Below are positions 32,526-35,080 of a stretch of 35,080 bases of DNA, in pieces. The position numbers and the translations under genes were made by a program. Numbering within the stretch: position 1 is the first letter of the stretch; every line of letters starts with the position of its first letter. The stretch comes from Bacillota bacterium (lineage in GTDB: Bacteria > Bacillota > Clostridia > Lachnospirales > Lachnospiraceae). Location of the stretch: the NCBI GenBank assembly GCA_023412855.1, contig JAEZRJ010000069.1, forward strand, positions 1 to 35,080, written 5' to 3'. Below the pieces are notes generated by a model. That model saw only the letters and a list, made by a program, of their open reading frames with translations, searched no databases and was not told the origin of the DNA.

Positions 32526-33353
32526 ATGAAGTTTTTAGATGCAGAATTTGTACAAGGATTTATCCGTATGGCAAATGACGGATGGGAACAGGGCTGGCAT
32601 GAAAGAAATGGTGGAAATCTTTCCTATCGTGTCAAGCCTGAAGAAGTAGATAGAATAAAGGAAAATTTTCAGATAGGGGAATGGCAGCCTATAGGCACCA
32701 GTGTACCGGGGCTTGCGGAAGAATATTTTCTTGTAACGGGAAGCGGAAAATATTTCAGAAATGCTATTTTAAGGCCGGAAGATTCCATTTGTATGATTGA
32801 ACTGGACGATAAAGGAGTAGAATATCGTATTGTATGGGGGCTTGTAAATGGCGGCAGACCAACCTCCGAGCTGCCCTCTCACTTGATGAACCATGAGGTG
32901 AAGGCACTCGCCACAAATGGCAGATACCGTGTAATCTACCATGCTCACACCACCAACGTAATTGCACTGACCTTTGTACTTCCCTTAAGAGATGAGGTGT
33001 TTACGAGAGAACTATGGGAGATGTCAACGGAGTGCCCGGTAGTATTTCCTGACGGAATCGGCGTTGTGCCGTGGATGGTACCGGGCGGAAGGAATATTGC
33101 GGTGGAGACGAGCAGGCTGATGAAGGAATATGATGTGGTTATATGGGCTCACCACGGAATGTTTGCGGCAGGCGAGGACTTTGACTTAACTTTCGGACTG
33201 ATGCACACAGTAGAGAAATCTGCAGAGATCCTCGTAAAAATGCTATCCATGAGACCGGACAAATTGCAGACGATTCTGCCCAATGAATTCAGAAGCCTTG
33301 CCAAGGATTTCAAGGTTAGCTTGCCGGAGAAATTTTTATATGAAAAACAATAA
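32526..33353 (+). CDS. rhaD: Rhamnulose-1-phosphate aldolase
   Basis: A 275-residue class II aldolase that cleaves rhamnulose-1-phosphate to dihydroxyacetone phosphate and L-lactaldehyde. Motifs: ERNGGNLSYRV, FLVTGSGKYFRN, ELPSHLMNHEV, VIYHAHTTNVIALTF (zinc-binding His pair) and IWAHHGMFAAGEDFD (third zinc His). Length matches E. coli RhaD (274). ATG 32526 is preferred because GGAGG at 32514-32518 is 7 nt away; the ATG at 32520 is only 1 nt from it. Last gene of the rhamnose set; no lactaldehyde reductase or RhaM mutarotase follows. Confidence 0.96.
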   Translation: MKFLDAEFVQGFIRMANDGWEQGWHERNGGNLSYRVKPEEVDRIKENFQIGEWQPIGTSVPGLAEEYFLVTGSGKYFRNAILRPEDSICMIELDDKGVEYRIVWGLVNGGRPTSELPSHLMNHEVKALATNGRYRVIYHAHTTNVIALTFVLPLRDEVFTRELWEMSTECPVVFPDGIGVVPWMVPGGRNIAVETSRLMKEYDVVIWAHHGMFAAGEDFDLTFGLMHTVEKSAEILVKMLSMRPDKLQTILPNEFRSLAKDFKVSLPEKFLYEKQ

Positions 33354-33405
33354 TTTACAGCCTTTTATCTCACAAAAAATAATTGCTGGGATTTGAAGAG
33401 CCCGG

Positions 33406-33480
33406 GGCGTGTCTGAAAACTCATTGTACCGTTCGCAAAGTGGAGCACCCAACCAAGTACTATCGATTTTCAGACACACC
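33406..33480. repeat. 75-bp inverted-repeat element, possible IS remnant or MITE
   Basis: GGCGTGTCTGAAAA (33406-33419) and TTTTCAGACACACC (33467-33480) form 14-bp inverted ends with one mismatch, enclosing 47 nt. No T-run follows, which argues against a simple terminator. The ends resemble insertion-sequence tips (GGxGTGTCTxAAAA) known in Firmicutes. No exact target duplication is seen. Confidence 0.6.
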
Positions 33481-33513
33481 TCCGTAAAATATAAATTTAG
33501 TTTGTAGAAGAGA

Positions 33514-33550
33514 CGAATATTTAAGCTTCATATTCGGTTTATTTTATATT
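33514..33550 (+). terminator. Probable terminator of the rhamnose operon
   Basis: CGAATAT (33514-33520) pairs with ATATTCG (33530-33536), followed by GTTTATTTTATATT. Short stem but correctly placed between convergent genes. Confidence 0.55.
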
Positions 33551-33587
33551 AGGAAAAACACTGCGGCATCAGGTCGGATGCTCAAAA

Positions 33588-34820
33588 TCAGAAGTAGGTA
33601 GCGATATGCACCGCCTTTTTATAGAATACCTTAGAAATATCCTTCATATCTCCATATACAGATACCCCTTCCCACAGAGGAACGGTACTCGTATCATACC
33701 CGCCTGCAATCAACGCAGAGAACGCCGATATAGGAAGTGCAATATCAGGTGATCCATTGCCCATTGCAAGTTCTTCGCAAGTTCCGTTTCGGAAGGTTAC
33801 CGTGAATACTCCATTGTTCTGCGGAATAAAAGGATCTGAGATTTCTAGCGACAATGCCCCGTCTCCAATATATTGTGCATCCTCCAGTACCTTTTTTACA
33901 TTGATAACACGAACCATACCATTGGGGATCGAATCGCAGCTCACTGCTCCCATAGACCATTCCGGCAGGACCTGTTCAAGGGGCATGTCCGCGGGAAGGG
34001 AAAAGTGAATATGACGATAGTCGGCGGCATAGCTTTTCGCAAGAGTCAAAAGCCCCTGCAGTCCTTCCTTATTAATATAGAAGAAACGGCTGCATTCTAT
34101 TAATCTATGCTCCGGAGAAGTATTGCACTTAAAGGTCATAAGACCGAGCGCCTCTCCCTTATCGGAGCGGTATACATAGGTAAATACCTGATCCTTAAAA
34201 GGACTTGCAGTCTCGATAAATCGGTAGTCATAATCCGTATCCTCCACCATCATGTTATATTTTTCCAGCCATTTCCTATATATATAAGGAATATCCTTCA
34301 TGGCATCGGCCTTTGTAGTCTCCTCCAGCAGATAAGAAGTACCGGACGTCGGATAAGCCGGAATATGAGGAAGAGCGATACGATACAAATGCCGTTTACA
34401 ACATATTTCATAACCAAATTTCCTGTAATAAGCGGTGGAGAAGGGATATAGGTATGAAAAAGCGGCGCCCTGTTCATACATATAAGGAAGAGCAGATGCA
34501 AAGCAGGAACGAATACCGCCTCTTTTACGGTATTGGGGCAGAGTAGCTACTCCGCCGATGCCGTTCATCTTCTCCTTGTGACCATCGAAACGGATATTAA
34601 AAGGCTGCACGATGAAGCAGCTCATCATAGTCGTATCATCGTCCTCAAAGGCAGCGAACCGTTCCAGGCAATGCTCCTGTTCTCTGCTTTCCGGAGTGTC
34701 TATGTATTTCCGGTATAATTCCATAGATGTTTCTTCATTATTATAAGAAGAATCGAAAGAAACAGAGAACAATTCTTCTGTGCGTTTTACTTCTTCCGGT
34801 TTGATTTTTCTGGCTATCAA
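33588..34820 (-). CDS. Eis-like GNAT N-acetyltransferase with SCP2-type C-terminus
   Basis: A 410-residue cytoplasmic acetyltransferase. The N-terminal GNAT domain has MNGIGGVATLPQYRKRGGIRSCF, with the acetyl-CoA loop QYRKRGGI, and FSYLYPFSTAYYRKFGYEIC. A second GNAT-like domain and a C-terminal SCP2-like domain follow (ALSLEISDPFIPQNNGVFTVTF), as in Eis proteins that acetylate amines including aminoglycosides. The start is taken as TTG 34820, because GGAGG sits 7 nt before it and homology begins right after. The open frame continues 48 codons upstream through AT-rich DNA with no ribosome binding site and non-homologous sequence. Natural substrate unknown. Confidence 0.85.
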   Translation of the reverse strand: MIARKIKPEEVKRTEELFSVSFDSSYNNEETSMELYRKYIDTPESREQEHCLERFAAFEDDDTTMMSCFIVQPFNIRFDGHKEKMNGIGGVATLPQYRKRGGIRSCFASALPYMYEQGAAFSYLYPFSTAYYRKFGYEICCKRHLYRIALPHIPAYPTSGTSYLLEETTKADAMKDIPYIYRKWLEKYNMMVEDTDYDYRFIETASPFKDQVFTYVYRSDKGEALGLMTFKCNTSPEHRLIECSRFFYINKEGLQGLLTLAKSYAADYRHIHFSLPADMPLEQVLPEWSMGAVSCDSIPNGMVRVINVKKVLEDAQYIGDGALSLEISDPFIPQNNGVFTVTFRNGTCEELAMGNGSPDIALPISAFSALIAGGYDTSTVPLWEGVSVYGDMKDISKVFYKKAVHIATYF

Positions 34821-34920
34821 AGTATTACCTCCATAAATTCTTTTATTGTTTACTTCTATTATATAATATTCTATAATGCTGAGTAGGTATTTTTTTGCGA
34901 AAAATGGCCTTAGAATGGTC

Positions 34921-34984
34921 ATTTTAAAAAAAATTAAAAAAATATAAAAAAACACTTGAAACATGAGGAAACATCATGTATACT
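34921..34984 (+). promoter_or_regulatory. Strong promoter with A/T-rich upstream element
   Basis: TTGAAA (34956-34961), 17-nt spacer, TATACT (34979-34984), preceded by about 30 nt of almost pure A/T (34921-34950) that looks like an UP element. It points out of the window. Such promoters usually drive rRNA, stable RNA or ribosomal protein operons. Confidence 0.7.
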
Positions 34985-35080
34985 ACTTATTGCTGTGGCA
35001 TGATAGCAATGAAGCGTGAGGTTGCTGCCGAAAGGCAGGTTTTCCGTGGAGCGAATGTCAAGAGAGCCGGATATAAGCGG
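34985..35080 (+). other. Start of a structured leader or stable RNA, running off the window
   Basis: No ORF. It begins with ATTGCT-(10 nt)-AGCAAT, a hairpin near the predicted start of transcription, then CTGCCGAAAGGCAG, a tight CTGCC/GGCAG hairpin. The text TGAAGCGTGAGGTTGCTGCC vaguely recalls ribosomal protein (S10-type) operon leaders of related bacteria, but that is memory only. Identity open. Confidence 0.35.

Noticed and set aside
34821..34964. 48-codon N-terminal extension of the Eis-like protein
   Set aside because: AT-rich, no ribosome binding site, hydrophobic run is a by-product of A/T content; GGAGG with TTG 34820 is better supported.

Overview
The window looks like a chromosomal segment of a Gram-positive, low-to-mid-GC anaerobic Clostridium, most probably a Lachnospiraceae member. 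This is inferred from strong AGGAGG-type ribosome binding sites, lipoprotein substrate-binding proteins, clostridial families such as DUF5685 with a J-domain protein, CD3324-like and DUF3788, an Lpl-type sugar importer without its own ATPase, and a large GGDEF-EAL sensor. There is no rRNA, tRNA, CRISPR array, phage module or complete insertion sequence. Layout: (1) 1-3646 holds the tail of a DUF3788-like gene, a terminator, and a tight four-gene unit: ECF sigma factor, six-helix membrane protein in the anti-sigma position, ABC ATPase and ABC permease. (2) 3683-8849 has a promoter, an orphan sugar-type lipoprotein, a 1002-residue Cache-HAMP-PAS-GGDEF-EAL protein 16 nt downstream, and a Tag-type DNA glycosylase. 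(3) 9002-13188 has an alpha/alpha-toroid protein converging on a CLC-F-type fluoride exporter, then a MarR-flavodoxin operon with a clear operator over its promoter and a tandem-repeat leader, then an HD-domain protein. (4) 13303-19582 has YaiI/YqxD, DUF5685 plus J-domain protein, a Uup-like ABC-F protein, DUF2752 with a prion-like Q/G/Y-rich membrane protein, and an RlmI-like methyltransferase. (5) 19961-23582 is an LplB-YtcP-LplA-type carbohydrate importer. (6) 23779-27455 has an unknown protein with a CD3324-like HTH protein, and a MATE efflux pump divergent from its likely MerR/BmrR-type regulator, across a textbook 19-bp-spacer MerR promoter. (7) 27617-33546 is the L-rhamnose region: NodB-type deacetylase behind a structured leader, AraC regulator, RhaB, RhaA, RhaD. 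(8) 33588-35080 has an Eis-like acetyltransferase and, at the right edge, a strong promoter with an A/T-rich upstream element driving a structured leader out of the window. The clearest feature that gene calling would miss is a miniature inverted-repeat element present twice (13303-13452 and 19681-19816). Both copies end in GTGAACAGTAAC and each is flanked by its own exact 8-bp direct repeat (TACTATGA and GAAATATG), so these are real transposition products of a non-autonomous element. The best candidate for a little-described signalling unit is the orphan binding protein paired with the c-di-GMP enzyme.
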